A DNA stretch of 64,000 nt, taken from the NCBI GenBank assembly GCA_028753945.1, contig JAPNXP010000017.1:1178001-1242000 (forward strand), written 5' to 3'. This DNA is from Hexactinellida sp. DTS-2022. Lineage: Eukaryota > Porifera > Hexactinellida. The notes beneath the pieces are model-generated. The model ran no database searches. It saw only the letters and a list, made by a program, of their open reading frames with translations, and was not told the DNA's origin. The position numbers and the translations under genes are program-made. Below are positions 10,505-25,500 of this stretch, piece after piece. The stretch's first letter is position 1, and each line of letters begins with the position of its first letter.

Positions 10505-13500
10505 CTGCGGGACGCAAGCAATAAATACCATGGCTATAATAATTAATTTAAAGGTAAATATAATTACATGATGTGTAATGGTTTGACTTCAAAGGGGCCA
10601 ACCAGGCAGCTTGTATCAAATTTTAATTGTTATTGAGAAAGAGAATTATTGTTATTAAATATAATAACATGTTTTATGTGTAATTTTCAAGTCTTTGTTA
10701 ACTTAGTTCTGGACAAAAGAGAGACGATATACAATATTTGCTTCACTATACATAACGTAGTCCCTAAGTACGTACTAGGTTGTTAATTATAATATTTAGA
10801 AGTAACCACTAAATTCCTTCCATGCCAATCAGCTTATTATCCATTAGAACATAATTCAGAATTCCAATGATCACTCTAGGTAGTTATGAGATAACGTTGA
10901 ATGATGGAAGTATTATTTTGTTGACTATAACTGAATACGCAATATCTCCACCTGACTCGGTTTATGAAATGAATTATAATAGAAATATAGACTATTGAGT
11001 TTCTCTCATTAGAAACGATGGCGTGGCAAATTCACTACATTTTGTATAATTAGACAGTTATTTATTCTTTACAAGCTGTTCGATCGGCGCCTATTGGTGT
11101 CTTCTCAACCTGCACTAGGACTTACCGTCACATTAAAGATAATAGTCAGGTTCTTTTTATTATGAACATTCAAGGGAACTAAAATTGTGTTCATAATAAG
11201 CGAACTCAAGCTCAACTTAAACAAACTTATGTAAGATGTAAATTGGGGCCACATGGCTTGTTCATAATAAAAAGTTTTTCATATTAAGCTTAAGCAGACG
11301 AAATGTTATTCACAACAAGCAGACCTGACTGTATAAAAATTAATGTGGTAGATATAATAGTTTAATGAATGGAATGGAGTTACTGTAAGAAGTTCTAATA
11401 TATAACTGTACAGTACACGTACCCGATCTGGTTATTCTGTTGATGTCTATGGAGTCCCTGGACTCCTTGAGGATCCTACTCACCGCGGCGTGGTCCTGGT
11501 TAGCCACTGCCTCCTGGAACTTAAAGTCGTCAGAGTCGGGCTCTAGGTCTGACCCGATGTCGTAGGCAGCCAGGTTGTCTCTCTCGCATATGTCGGTGCC
11601 TACGGAGGAGTTCGTGTTGGAGTACATCGCAGTTGTTGAGAACGCCATCGGACTCTTGCAGGGAGAGTCGTCCGAGTTTCCGCAGGAGCTGTTGAGGCCG
11701 CTCATCTCGCCCGAGTAGCCGGAGTAGGAACTGGTGAGGGACAGGTCGTCCTCGGAGTTTGCGCCCTGGGCAAGGGACACGTCCTTCTTCTGGCTGGTCA
11801 GACGGATTCCCATGAACTCCCTACACGATGTATTCATAAACATTCGTTCATTTGGAAGTAGTATCCGATAGGGTATCACAGTAACAGGTTACTGGTTTGA
11901 AATGCCCTAAATTATCCTGTATTCAAATAGTATTGTAATAAATCAATCCCTGTGTAAAAATACTATGTACTATGTAAAGATTGTAGATCAATGCTTTAAT
12001 CCATGGTGCAAACACAACTAATTGTGCTTACTACTTAATTTACATTAATTGTATTGAACAGCCCTAGTTGAAACAATAATTTGTAGCCATTTCACTTATA
12101 TTTTAGTTCCAAATATTTGTTTCGAAACAGTAATTTATGTTGCAGTATGTGCGTATAGTCAGCAAAATGAATTATTGATTGCTGTAATAATAAAGCAACA
12201 ATTAATAAATAACATTGTTTTATTAATTAAGAAAAGTATGAGCTAAGTACTACTGCTTATACGAGGAATACACAGCAATACACGTTTGCTAAATTGATTG
12301 CGTTCTCTTCACAGGATATGCTGACCGTATTGTGCAATACACACCAACTAACTACCTAATTAATAATATTTACATTATAAATATATAACGCAATAGACGA
12401 AAGAATTAATATGGGCAATTCAATAATAATTTCTTATTTACGCTTTGGAACGATCATCAACGTCAATCAACAAATTATAAAGTATAATCGTAATGTCATA
12501 GTTAAAATAATAAATGTAATCACTTATGAATAAATGCATTAATTCAATAATCAACAACAACAAGCCTTTGAAAAATATATATTCGTAATCAACAGATTTA
12601 ATTATCTATTACCAGGTATAGTAGGAAAATAATGAAATATTTAAATTTATTTGATTCGTTATTTTTATAGTAAACAACAACAAATGTTCTCACATCAGGT
12701 GTCTATAATGTGATGTCATAAATTCATAATCATCAATTGTATAGCAATCTGATAAATTAGTCAGAAAATTTGGCATTTGTAAATACTGTATTTCCCCGAA
12801 TAAGCGCCCCGGCGCTTATTGTTTTCGTGGGCCAAAATTATCCTGAAATTTTAGTGAAAAATCCAGAATATATTATTTAGGTCGGTTCTAATGGTTTCCA
12901 CCAAGAGTATACCTACTGAAGTTACCAAATGCCAATGTCATATTTATTGACCCGGCGCTTATTGACCCCGGCGCTTATTCGGGGAAATACGGTACTAGTA
13001 CTAGTGTTAAAATAACAAATTATTTTACGTAATGATTTATTTTAGTAATATTAATACGAATACTTGCAAGTAAGAGTCTAGGAATTAGCATGAGATCAGA
13101 GAAACATGACTTAGTATTTGTTAATTTGGTGTCACAAGAAATAGTATATTACGAATGTACTTGTGTGCCAGAATGACATAACTGTTACGTACAACAAAAT
13201 ATCTTAAAGTTAAAAAAAGTTCTAAAATGAGCGATGCAAGTTTGATGATTTAATACATAGTTGAATCATAATTCTGATTACCTAGTAATGTATAATGTAT
13301 TTATGGTTCGTATGTATTTTAACTTGGTTAAAATAATACATTTATACATCAGAAGTTGTGAAATTATCCATTCACACATTCACGTGTGTGAAGTCAATTG
13401 AGTTAATATTGTATACGTATAACTGGATGGTGAGTAATAAGCAGAAAGTGAAATATTCCTATGATTTACATCTTTTGTTGGATTTTGTTTCAAATGGATT

Positions 13501-16500
13501 CTGAGAAAGCTTTAATTCAATTGAGTAAAGTTTCTCAAAGAAACTGATAGACAACAGCCACCCTGAAGGTAGAAAACGTGGTTTCGATAACTTTTGGGAT
13601 TTGTTATCTCTGAACTTCTAAAGTTAAAACCCCACAACAACCACACAATACAATTCATATTTATTTTGTTATAACATTGCTATAAACATTGAATAGTTGT
13701 GAATTAGCTACAGAGCTTTCCCTGGGTAATAATTATTAGAGAAATTAGTTTTTACTTGATTAAGAGTTAATAATGCTTAGGAAAGGAGTTTGACCTTTGT
13801 CGGACTATAATACAAATGTTACAAAACGATGTTATTGCAAATAAACACATATGTATATAAGAGAAGCATCGTTGTTTGCTACGATCAAAACATTCAGTGG
13901 AACTCAATAATAAAAGCGGTAGTGTAGGTGCACTAAGTTATATAATTCGTATAATGACAAGTTTTGACACAAAATTCTAAATATACTATACTAGTCATAC
14001 ATCACAAGAAAATATAGCAATATTCGTTCTCCAGACGTTAGATTAAACTTTAGAGTCTTTAGGCTATAGTAATATTATTCGTATACTAACGAACTAGTTA
14101 GATATAAGTTAGTTCAAATCCATGAAAAGGCCTGTAGTATTAACTTTGAAGGAATTAAAAACAGACAAAATATGAGGAAAAATCCAAGTTTGTAGGGAGT
14201 GATGTATAATAAGTGTAGGTGCTGTTCAAGCGGAAATTAAGTAACACTAGATTAGACACCCCCGTATCACGCTTTTTGACATATTTGTAATACAAAAGGA
14301 TGGACTGTCACTCATTGGTTGGCCCTCCCCTTGGAAACGTTACGAAATGTTTTAATGACCTCACACGTTAGAAAGAGAAGTGCTAACCTGTTCTGGTGCG
14401 CCTTATCTTCCATGTTAAAGTTCCTCTTGCAACTGATTATATTGGATACACCCTTGCTAGTGCCAGTCAGGTTACCTGTTAAGAAATAATACCATTAAAG
14501 ACAGAAGCAGTATAGTAGTCGCGAAGATGTTCTACAACAAAACATCCATCATTTATGTGTTCCTGTCTGGTGGGTATGTTTAGCGTCACACTGGCAGATA
14601 AAGCCAGTTAGGAGAACTAGTTGAAGCCGTGCATATGTTAAGATTACACCGTCACTTTTATAGTATTTCATTAATATTCATTTAGTTTCTATTAGGAATC
14701 ACTCTATAAATAATTCAGTTGCGATAGCAGATTGTCACTGGGATTTCAATGGAGAAGATCAGACGGAAAGATTATTATAACAACATTGTTAGTAATCTGT
14801 ACTATATGTAGCAATATGAATATTCTAATTTATTCTAAATAAATAATTTTAACAGAGCTGATAACAGGTTACGTAGGTATGTATACTAGACTCACTTTGT
14901 TCTAGTTGATTAACCGAGCAGAGGTCATTTTCATCATCAGTATTCTCAGCTGGAGAGTCAAACTCAAAAGCGCACTTTTCATTACTGTAATACAAAACAT
15001 TAAAATAAACAAATAAGTATGTTAACAAATTGGAAGACATGGATAGTCGAGTTACTAAGTATACCCCTCACTAATCCGAACTCGCTAATCCCGGGTCGCC
15101 AGATATTACAATATAAAATGTGTCATAGTATGTATTCATTTTATTACGTACCTATGGTTCGAATTCGCGATGGTTTCTCATCTTAATACATACGTACTGA
15201 CGTTGGTATGGTTGGTACTTAATTAAAACTATAATTCATACTATAATTCATATACAGTAAACTTTCGTTGTGACAACACCATGGGATTGTCTAAATTTGT
15301 TAGTATTATCCGGAGTTCGCATTAACCGAATTCATTTGCATGCATTTTGTATAGACTAGGGGGCCGTATTAACGAGAGAGCACTCAACTACTGTTATGCA
15401 ATTAGCATAGAGTGAGGTATGCACCTGTTGGTAGGAGAATTGGTGGCAGATAGAAAGCTGCCCTGCAGAGCCATCTTAAGCACTTTCTTAACCCGCTCGT
15501 CAGTAGCGATATCAAACGCGGTTTTGTTGTCGTCATCCACCTTGGTGGGGTCTGCCCCCGCTATCAAGAGGAACCGAATGGCAGAGAAGTGGTTGTTGAT
15601 AGCAGCTACAAGTGGAGAGTAAGGTTATTGGAGCAGTGTTAATGCTGCAGAATTGGTAAACCCGTAACAACTCTAATAGGGCTACAAAAGCATTGACGCA
15701 ACAATAATAATAATGACTACATACCTATGTGGTGTAAAAAAGTGTATTTTTAAGGATTTTGTCATAGTGTAATCATAGAAAATTATAATGTAAGTTTTCG
15801 TCTGATATGCCTTAATATAATCCTGAGAGGAAATATATTAATATAATATTTGCCGCATGCAATTTGAGAATAGTTATTCATAACTATTTCAATAAGCAAC
15901 AACGTGGTCTGATTACGTCAGTTCTTACAATTAAATTAAAGATAGCTTAATAATACAATCTGAAGAGCTGAATAGAATGTGGTTTTATGAAATGTAAAAT
16001 TGGCTGTTAAACATATGGTTTAGGTTAAAAGTAAATAGTTTACGCTACTGTGGTGAGACTAAACATATCATAATGCAAATTGTACAAAATTAATAATGTC
16101 CCTATTGTACACATATCTCATTACGAACATTGTATTATGACTATCATGTTAATTTATATGTTAATTAGTGGCCAGTATTAATTATGTTTAAACAATGCTA
16201 GCAGTATTAAAACTAAGCACTCATATATTAATTTATATCCTTTGTAGTGATAAAGTTTGTGGGTACAGAGTCTAAAGCCCACCACACAGTGGCTTATGGC
16301 AGGGAATAGACCAATTATTGAGGTCTGTATTATTGTGTTTTCCAGCTTGTTTATTGTTATTTGATTGCCATAGTGTTCTAAATTTCAAATTTCCAGCTTA
16401 TCTAAAGCCTACAAGTATATAAAAATTGCCTTCGAACGTTGGAGTAATTTAGTTCCATTTGCGGTTTTGTTGGAATTTGAAATAAGGTATTCTACTTAGA

Positions 16501-19500
16501 GTCAATATAATTATGTTACTATGGCAATTTTTTGTGTGTACTAAATTTAGATTAGTAATATAAGTATTCTGAAACTGTATTTTTTAATCATAGTAGTGTA
16601 GCTTAAATATTTTTCCAAGAAATATTATTTTTAATATCACCTGTAAAATTAAACAAATTGTAACAAATCTAGATATTTGAAGTGTGCGGAAACACCATTA
16701 TGCAAAGAAATGCAAATTGAATATACTTTCAGAAAATCAATTAATGTATGTAGAGTTAGTATACAAAGTCACAACCTCCGGTTCGCTCCGGAAATAAAAA
16801 TATATACTACATTCCAATGTGAGCATTCGGTTACTATGCAAGATTCCAAGTCTCAATTTGGTAACTGCAATTCAATATCCATTGTAACCACCAAGTTATT
16901 TGATTCTGCTGTTTCATATGTGATATATATTTTGTTTAAGATAGTAGTGACCATAATTCGCGTCAATTTTCATTCATTTTTTTGTGTATTTATCTCAAAT
17001 GGCAGCTAGTGATCAGAATATCCCCAAGACCAGACTTGATTTGGCAAAGATTTTGAAGTCGCATGAATTCAATATTCAAGCAGCATTGACTGAAATTGAA
17101 GAGTCTGTTGGAATAAATAATAGTGCCTTGCAATCATTGCTATGGAGGGTTCGTAATAATGTGAGGAAAGGAAGAAAGTCAGTTGACGAATTGGATGGAG
17201 AATGGTGGAATTCTCAAATCGATTTTAATTATGGACTTTAAAAAGAGTCGTCTATCAACACCAGCTGACTTTACTACGTCCTCTGTGCCTGATGAAAGTA
17301 GACCTATCCATAGAAAGAGTCTCGATAGTGTTTATTTGAAACATCAGAGATCACGCCTCTCTAAATTACTGGAGTGCATATAAGAAATTTCAGAAATTGA
17401 AGACATGTCAGAAATTTCAATCGCAGCTATTTCTTTACAATTGGTATCCAATCAAGACGATAACCGTCAGTTAGCTCAGATTTCCAAAAAGATTGCCTAT
17501 GCTGGAGATTTTAGTGATGCGATAACACGAAAAAAGTTCCGATTGATAAGTAGTTGTTTCTTCTTGATTATTTGGAAATTGGTAAAAGAAAATATACGAG
17601 CTTACGTCAGCTGTAAATAGTGTATTATATAATTAATAAACCTATTTTGAATGAATTAAGGCAATAAGCAAATTAATTTTCTAAGCAATTCCTAGGTACA
17701 GTCGACACATAATTGCAAAATATTAATTTAAGGGGTTAAATTAATTAATACCAGAAATTAAAAAAAAACACGGTTGTATGACGTCATAACTAATACATCT
17801 GGAGCCATAAATAATTTTTTTATATGTCAAAAGATGCATAGGCATCGATAACCCATATGTAATTAATTCATAGTACAACGCATACTCGAAAGATATAGCG
17901 GATTTCAGAATTTCAAAAAAATAAGTAACATCATCATGACGTCATAACAGACAAAGTATGAGGTGTAAATAAATTTTGACATGACCAAACATTTTCTAAA
18001 CATCGATAACCCATATGTAATTAATACATTATAATAGGCTAAAGTGCACACAGATATCTATTCCCTACCAACTGCGATTTTAAGCCACTGTGCACCATAC
18101 ACGATGCAACATTGTTGCATGCCACTCTCGCAAGCAATATGTTACATGCAACACAATTTTGTTAGACAAGTTGCATGCAACATTTATTTTCGCGCAACAT
18201 TGTTGCATGAAAATTATTACACATGATAAAAATATTATTTTAGATCAGTACTTACGTATAATCCCAATGGATTTGTTATTTCCCAGTTCATTATTGTGGA
18301 TAAAACACACGTTGTCGTTTCCGCATTCCAAATTATTATACTTCGCCGGAGGAAATTGCATTTGACCCGTCAACGCAAATTGAGATCTCATGGGTTAAGG
18401 ATTGGATCAAAATCGAGAGAAGCAAAGTGCATTTCATCTATTGATGAAATAAATTTTTTAGTTGACACATCCAGTTATAGAAATTTCGTAAGGATGGATC
18501 GTCTGTCCAGTAATAAGGTATAGCAATTTTGGTATTCTTAGTTAGAACTGGATATATATATATATACGTGCATCCAAACCTCCCTTATTCGGGCACTGTC
18601 GTCCGGAGGCTGCCGATAACTAGAATTTACCCGGATCTTAGAAATACAATGGTTAATACATGTGCAATCCCAAAGTGTCTAATCCATGTTTTCTAGATTC
18701 ATTCAAAAATCAAAAACGTCGTTAACGGGTCGCGGATATATTAAGATGTTTAGTATTTTCTAGGAAAAGAATATGCAGCAAAACGATCAGTGTTTTAAAA
18801 ACCGTGCTCAAAATTATAATATATACATTTGTGTTCCCATCATCGGTGGCTTGATTAAGGGTACTGAGAAAAGTAACTAGTAAATTAAATAGGTACACTA
18901 TAAAGAAGTAGGTGAAAATCTGAAAAATATGTACCGAATTTCCATATTTTCGTGCAACAATGTTGCAAGAAAATTGAACATGTTCAATTTCCATGCAACA
19001 ATATTTCGTGCAACAATCAACATACACGGTGCAACTAAGTTGCATGTTTTATCAATACAAAGTATTCTCCGATAGAATTGCATATGAATGCTGGATAGGC
19101 AAATAGCACATTCGTTTCCGTGACAATACATATTCAAGTTCCGCAGAGTTTGAACTGAAAGCGCTTAATTAGTATGGAAATGGGAAGTGTTCAATATTTA
19201 GCTTAGTCATAATCTTAATCTTAATAACATGCATATTTCCTCATCAAATATTTGGTTATACTTCTGTCAGAAAGATACATTCAATTCTGCCCTAACTTTA
19301 CATACATCTAAGTGGGCTGACTTATAAATCCGCCAATACCGCAAGAAAAAACTGAAAACCCGGCTTCGCAAAGGTTAATTTTGATGTCAAAAATGACCTT
19401 CCCAAAGTCTGAAAATACACTATAAGGTATTTACCGATAATTAAGCACATATTACAGCACCCATTATCTAACCGGCTATTACCTGAGTGCAAGGGAGTGC

Positions 19501-22500
19501 AGTGCTCCGCATCCACCACGTCTACGTTTCCGCCGGCAGTGACCAGAGCCTGCAGACACTCTACATTCCCGTCGAGCGCACACTGGTGCATTGAAGTCAG
19601 ACCAATAGGGCCCAGTGTGTTGATGCACTCAGAATCAAAGTCAGAGACTTTGACGATATTCTCAATCTCTTTCAGTTTGCCTTCATAGCACAGCTGGAGT
19701 ATCAACACCTGTGAACAGAGGAACGCAATTGTAAGTACTAGCAAGGTTTCGTATTTTGTTAACTACGTAATTATTCAGTATCACCAAATTATTCTTACAA
19801 AACATGCAACACGGTTAAAACCCGGGGATGACTTGGGGTCTAAGCAGGCTTTCATCTAGGCAAAATTTCCCGCGGCCTAGATTAAGTTTGAGCTCGCTCA
19901 CACGCGCCTAAAATACTCAATTTGTACTACGTCTATGGGAGCATCTCTCAATTTTCGCGCGCCTAGAAAAGTTTCCTTTTGAAATTACGCGCCTGGATAA
20001 AACCCTGGGTCTAAGGTATAAATAGAAAATACCCCATTTTCATTTTCACTTTCAATTGAAACTGAATTAACTTTCACTTTCCTGGGACCACCTAGGGTTT
20101 TAATTATTAATTAATAAATACAATCTTATTGGTATAGCCATATAGCGTGACGTTGACCATTTTGAATGGGCATGGTGGAAACTAATGGAACTACTATTGC
20201 GGGTAATAACTCATAGTAAATATATGTTGCAATAAACTAAAATTAAAATGATACTGAAATTGTATGCACATTTCAATATGATTAATTAAGGAACTATTAA
20301 ATGACGTCATGTTAAGTTATCTCAGTTAGTAGCGCCTAGAAGTACCGTTAGTATAACAACTAATACAAATATCTATATGGTACAATACAGATTGGTATGT
20401 AACACAATAGCGTTCTGATCTAGCGAGATATTATAATCTAATAACATTAGCAGTTAAATAATTATCTACTATTCACAAAGTTCGTTCCGCCCATAAACTG
20501 AACTGTAACCTAGTCCATAAAGTGTAACGGATCAAAATATGTAGCTGATATGTGTACTTGTGTACTGTAAAATATTTGCGCAATTATGAGGCAATTAGTT
20601 GAGTAACAGAGTGCAGGATTAGGAATTCAATTAAGGTTAACTATGTGGCCCATTAAGCAAGCATTAAGTGTATTGATTACAAATTATAAGTAATAAGAGT
20701 AGGTATAATTTGTAGTCAAAGCAAATAATTAATTCCTTATAAGGAAATAGTAAATAAGGTAACTGTTGAATAATGCTATAATTGAGATGAGCTTTGCAAT
20801 TGAAATTCCGAATCGTCGAAAATCTACAATAATTAACGCCTGTAAGTTTATGTCAGCGCAATGTGCAATAACGATATCTAAGTAGATTCGTGTAGTCAGT
20901 CAGGTCTGCAGATTGTGAATAATGGTCCCAATTTAACAACTTACATAGGGTTTGTATTAAGTTGAGTTCGCTTATTATGAAGTTTCTCTATTATGAACAC
21001 AATTTTTGTTCCCTTGAATGTTCATAATAAAAGAACCTGACTGTATTATCCTGATAGATTATTATGCGGTTATTCTCACCTCTGGTGTAAACGTGACTGT
21101 CCTCTTCTTGCGCTCTGCGTTCGGGAGTCCCTGTGGCCTCCGTAGCAAGGAGGGCTTCCGGACGGGACTCTTGCTGGGCCGGGCCGACCGGCCGGAGCCC
21201 TCGGAGCCCTGCGAGTCCGAGGAGACCGGCGTCTCCGGCTTGGGGGCCAGCGTCGAGAAGGAGGCGAGGGAGGAGCAGCTGTGGTCCGGGGACCCGAACA
21301 CCTCGTCGTTAGAGGAATCGTCCGGACTGTTGCCGCGGGCCCGGTCCTTGGCGGGGGCGGGGGGGAGGGGGAGGGAGGGCGAGAGAGAGGGGGACAACAG
21401 GAAGGGGGAGGGAGGGCTGCAGGTGAGCTCTATGTGCGTGGTCCTGCGCTTGGAGGGGGGCGGGGAGGAAATGAATCTCTTCTTGAACTTGTCGGAGCTG
21501 TCCGGGGAGGGCGAGAGCAGCTGCGAGGGCGTCTTGTCGGAGGAGTCCGAGGACTTGCTCGGCTTCCGCACATTAACCACAATGGGGCTGGGGGTGATGT
21601 GTATGGACAGCGGCAGGGACTTTGTGGACACCAGCTCTCTGTGGGGCTGGAGGGGCTGCTGGGGGGAGCTGAGAAGGGAGTTCTCTGTCTGAGTCCGGGA
21701 TCTGATTCGCAAGGATGAGAAGTCCAAGTGTGTCATGCTCTCGTGGTAGCTGGCGACCTTGTGCTTTCTCTCTACGCTCCTGAGAGGGAGGGGCTCGGGG
21801 GAGCAGGCTGAGGCGCGGCGCGGCGAAAGGAGAGAGGTGCAGTGTCTGAGGTCCTGGACACTACCTAGACACGATACACGTAAACACATAGGATACCGCT
21901 ACGTAATAGCAATAAATTTGGATACTAATACGTAGGCGAATTTGGTAATAGAGGACAATATTAAATGGCCCATAAAAAACATTTACTAATAAGGAAATGA
22001 GAACGCACTTCAGTAGAACCTCGTGAGTACGAACACGATTAATACGAACACTATTCAGTCCCCTCCGAAGCCTTTTAATACAAATGGTACCGGTTAAGAC
22101 GAACGCATTTGACTGTCCCCTGGTATTCGTACTAACGAGGTTCTCTCTATATTAGCAAATAGAACTGAATGTTAGAAACAATTAATACTTTTAATGCCAA
22201 GTCTTAAAATTATTGTTTTCTAGGGATGAATGCCCTTCACATTTAGTGCTCGCTTGGGGATGGAAAGTAACTTGCTAAAGAGCAATATTGCTATTAGAAC
22301 AATTGGGGCACAGTAAATATATTTGGTCTACTTAGTAAATACTATTACTTTTAACATAAATAAATATTCATTTTCAAATTGGAACACAAATCTTCACAAA
22401 AACAACATTAGAATAAGAAAATTTGCAATAATTTAAGTTATTACATTTAATGGTGATCGATTAATTCCCTGTTATATAAGTAATAAATATATATTTTTAG

Positions 22501-25500
22501 TAAAAATAAATAGTATACCTATTAAAAACTTTAATACCTACACACAAATCAAATTATTGAGTTCATGTCTAAAATGGTAAATACAATGTAACAATCTAAT
22601 TGCAAATACTCAATTAATGTAATGAAGCAGAAAAAATATTGATTCAACAGGTAGCGAGTATGTATTCGTCTATTTGAGAAAATAGCAAAATGGTTGCGTT
22701 AAATTTGTAGCAAATTCTATCAATGGAGAGGTTAATTACGACATCATGTTCCCAATTAATTTCAATCAAGAGAGTCACATTTCAATACGTTATTATACGT
22801 AGAGCAATCACAAAATTCTAACAGACATAATTATCAGTGAACTCTATTAATGCAACAGCCAGCGCAGCTTCTATCAAACAAATAAATACTAAGTGTTCTC
22901 AATTTATAGTCTAATTGTATAAAGTGCTATGAAATATAAGTTCAGAATTTGTACAATAACTAATTACAGAACAATAATTAATTATGTGTAATCTCTGTCC
23001 AGTGATAGCTACAGCTAAAATTGGACAAACAATAATAACTAGCAACCTTGTAATACAAGCAATTAATGATAATTATTAAATAAACTAGGAATAAATTTCA
23101 GTATAACTACTGGTGGAAGATAGAAGTGTGTACTGAGCTCATTCAATATAATCTCAAGATTTGAACAGTCAATTAGTACAATCTTATTCTTCAACGAAAC
23201 CCTTAAACTTTCTAACCGGAGATAATACTAACTTTTAATTAATTGAATCGAGTTGATTTAGTTCTATAGCAAGTATATTCTAATCACGTTAACACGGACA
23301 TTAAGCCACTTTGTCAAGATTCAGATTGGGTAATCAGTTAACAAATCAATGTTAAATGAAAGATTCGGATTAATTCTCAATGGATAAGAAAATTCCCAAT
23401 TCGTTGGTATACAGTTATTGCTCTCAGCTATTCTGTGAATAATATTGATAATAATTACCTATTTTTCCAATCCTAGCATTTGTGATGTAAGTGCTGTGTG
23501 GCCGTGTGAGTGTAGAAGATCTCTGTGGAAGCGAAATAGTGGAATCTAACTTCTTTCTCAGCTCCACATTTCCCAGTGTCCGTCTCCTCATCTGGCAATG
23601 CTCCTCGGAGACAATCGCTAGCGCCTCGCCACTGGGCATCCGGTCGAACTGCTGTATCCGCTGTTTCACGAGACCCTCCTTCGTAACCCGAAGTACGTCT
23701 TCAGGAGACCTGCCAACGCAATAGTCCATGCTAACACAACCAGTACACAATATACGTTAATCGCGGTAGTACGCATTCGTCATTTAATCACACACAAATT
23801 TACGTATAATGTGAAATACTACCATTATAAAATGTATTCTAGCAAGTGTACGAGGAAAATGCATATGTATATATAGAATCTAGTTTAGGTATGTATAACT
23901 AGCTATTATATTATTTATATGCCTATAAAATAAATTTTATTGGGTTAGCTGTATATAAAAATGGATTTATGAGGTTTTGATATGAACGGCCAAAGCTATA
24001 TTAGAGCATATTCTAGGAATTATTAATATATTAAAGTATGGATTGCGAGAACAATGATCGAGTCAGGTGCAGAATGTAGTTTGATTCTAATAGGATTGTT
24101 AGATATGAATAACAATTGAATGTATTGACAAGGAAATTGATAACCAAATACAATTTAAATAGTATTTAGAACAAATTCACACTTGCATTCTTACAGCTGT
24201 AATAATAGAAAATCAATAAATATAAACTATTATAATATGCTGAAGATAAATCGAATGAAACTGAATTTACACTATATTATATCTACTATAGTGTGCCTAT
24301 GCTCATCGTTAGTATGAATTCTTTCAGTGATAATAATCTCCGTTGGTCGTCTCGGAAATATATTAACTTTGTGGAATTATTTTTATATATTTATATACAA
24401 TGAGGTTCATAAACGACAGGATGTGTACTATATGGTATTCATCCATAATTCCATAGGAAATGATTGCTATACGTAGCTATTCTAATTAAACACATGTAAA
24501 TTGATTAGCAGAATACATAAAAGAGAATAGAGTAAAAGCCACTTAACCAGAAATAAGGAAATAAACCAGCTTGACAAACGTTAGAAAGATGTTTGTTAAA
24601 AAGCAATAATAAACCCAAATTATTAATTAATTAAATAATCTTACCTCTCAGCCCACTCTCTATGAAACCATCGAAATTTATTCATTTTGTATTAATTATA
24701 ATCTGAAGAACTTGCTACAGGTTATGGAATAAGAGTTTTATGCTAAATAGAATCATACTGAGTACTTATGGGTTATGGTAAGCCGAGTTATCACTGTACT
24801 GCTAGCCTAATGGGCTTGCTTATGCTGAATCAGAAATTTAATACACTCTGATAATCTTTCTGGCTTTAATTAGAAATTGGTTATTGAGGTAATTAAATGC
24901 TGAGATCTGTGTATACACATGGGCGTAGGGAGGGGCAATTGCCCCCCCTAGCTCAGCCATTTTCACCCCCAGACCCCATTTAAGTCGCACGCTACGCTCG
25001 CTGGTTGTACATTTGCCCCCCCCCCCCCTCCCTAGATTTTAGCCTGGCTACGCCCTTGTGAATACATATTACATATTAATGATACAAGCAAGATATCATT
25101 AGCAATACAATCATTTACCATCACTAGCATTGACATTATCACTGATTGTACTAACGAATCTAAACTACAACAAGCAAGCTAAGGAGAATATCGTGGATTA
25201 TATGTATGGGACGGAAAAGAGACTGAATGAATGATCAATTAATTTATCATGTTAAGATCGAATAAGATATTTCGCCTGATAGTATTCCAGAGTTCCGCTG
25301 TATGAATATACAAGCTAGGAAAGGTATTCGAAATAAACAATGGGCCAGACAAAGAATCGAGTTATTATTTAGCGCGGAAAACAGAGAAATGTTATAATCC
25401 GAGAAGACAAACTCAAAAGAAAGAATAATAATCAGACTATTATTATTTTCTTAATTACAGTCACAGTTCATTAACAATTGGATTTTTGGATTCAAATACC

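Larger units (their letters stand above)
15606..19482. other. Intron of MYPT-like gene with repeat debris
   Basis: Holds decayed plus-strand ORFs at 16984-17620, a tandem duplication at 17780-18030 and palindromic GCAACA(T/A)TGTTGC words at 18105-18210 and 18950-19050. No host exon was found. Confidence 0.55.

Noticed and set aside
21018..21718. Two long plus-strand ORFs opposite exon 3 of the MYPT-like gene
   Set aside because: They are GC-rich antisense shadows. The minus-strand frame has splice sites and phase continuity with ankyrin exons.
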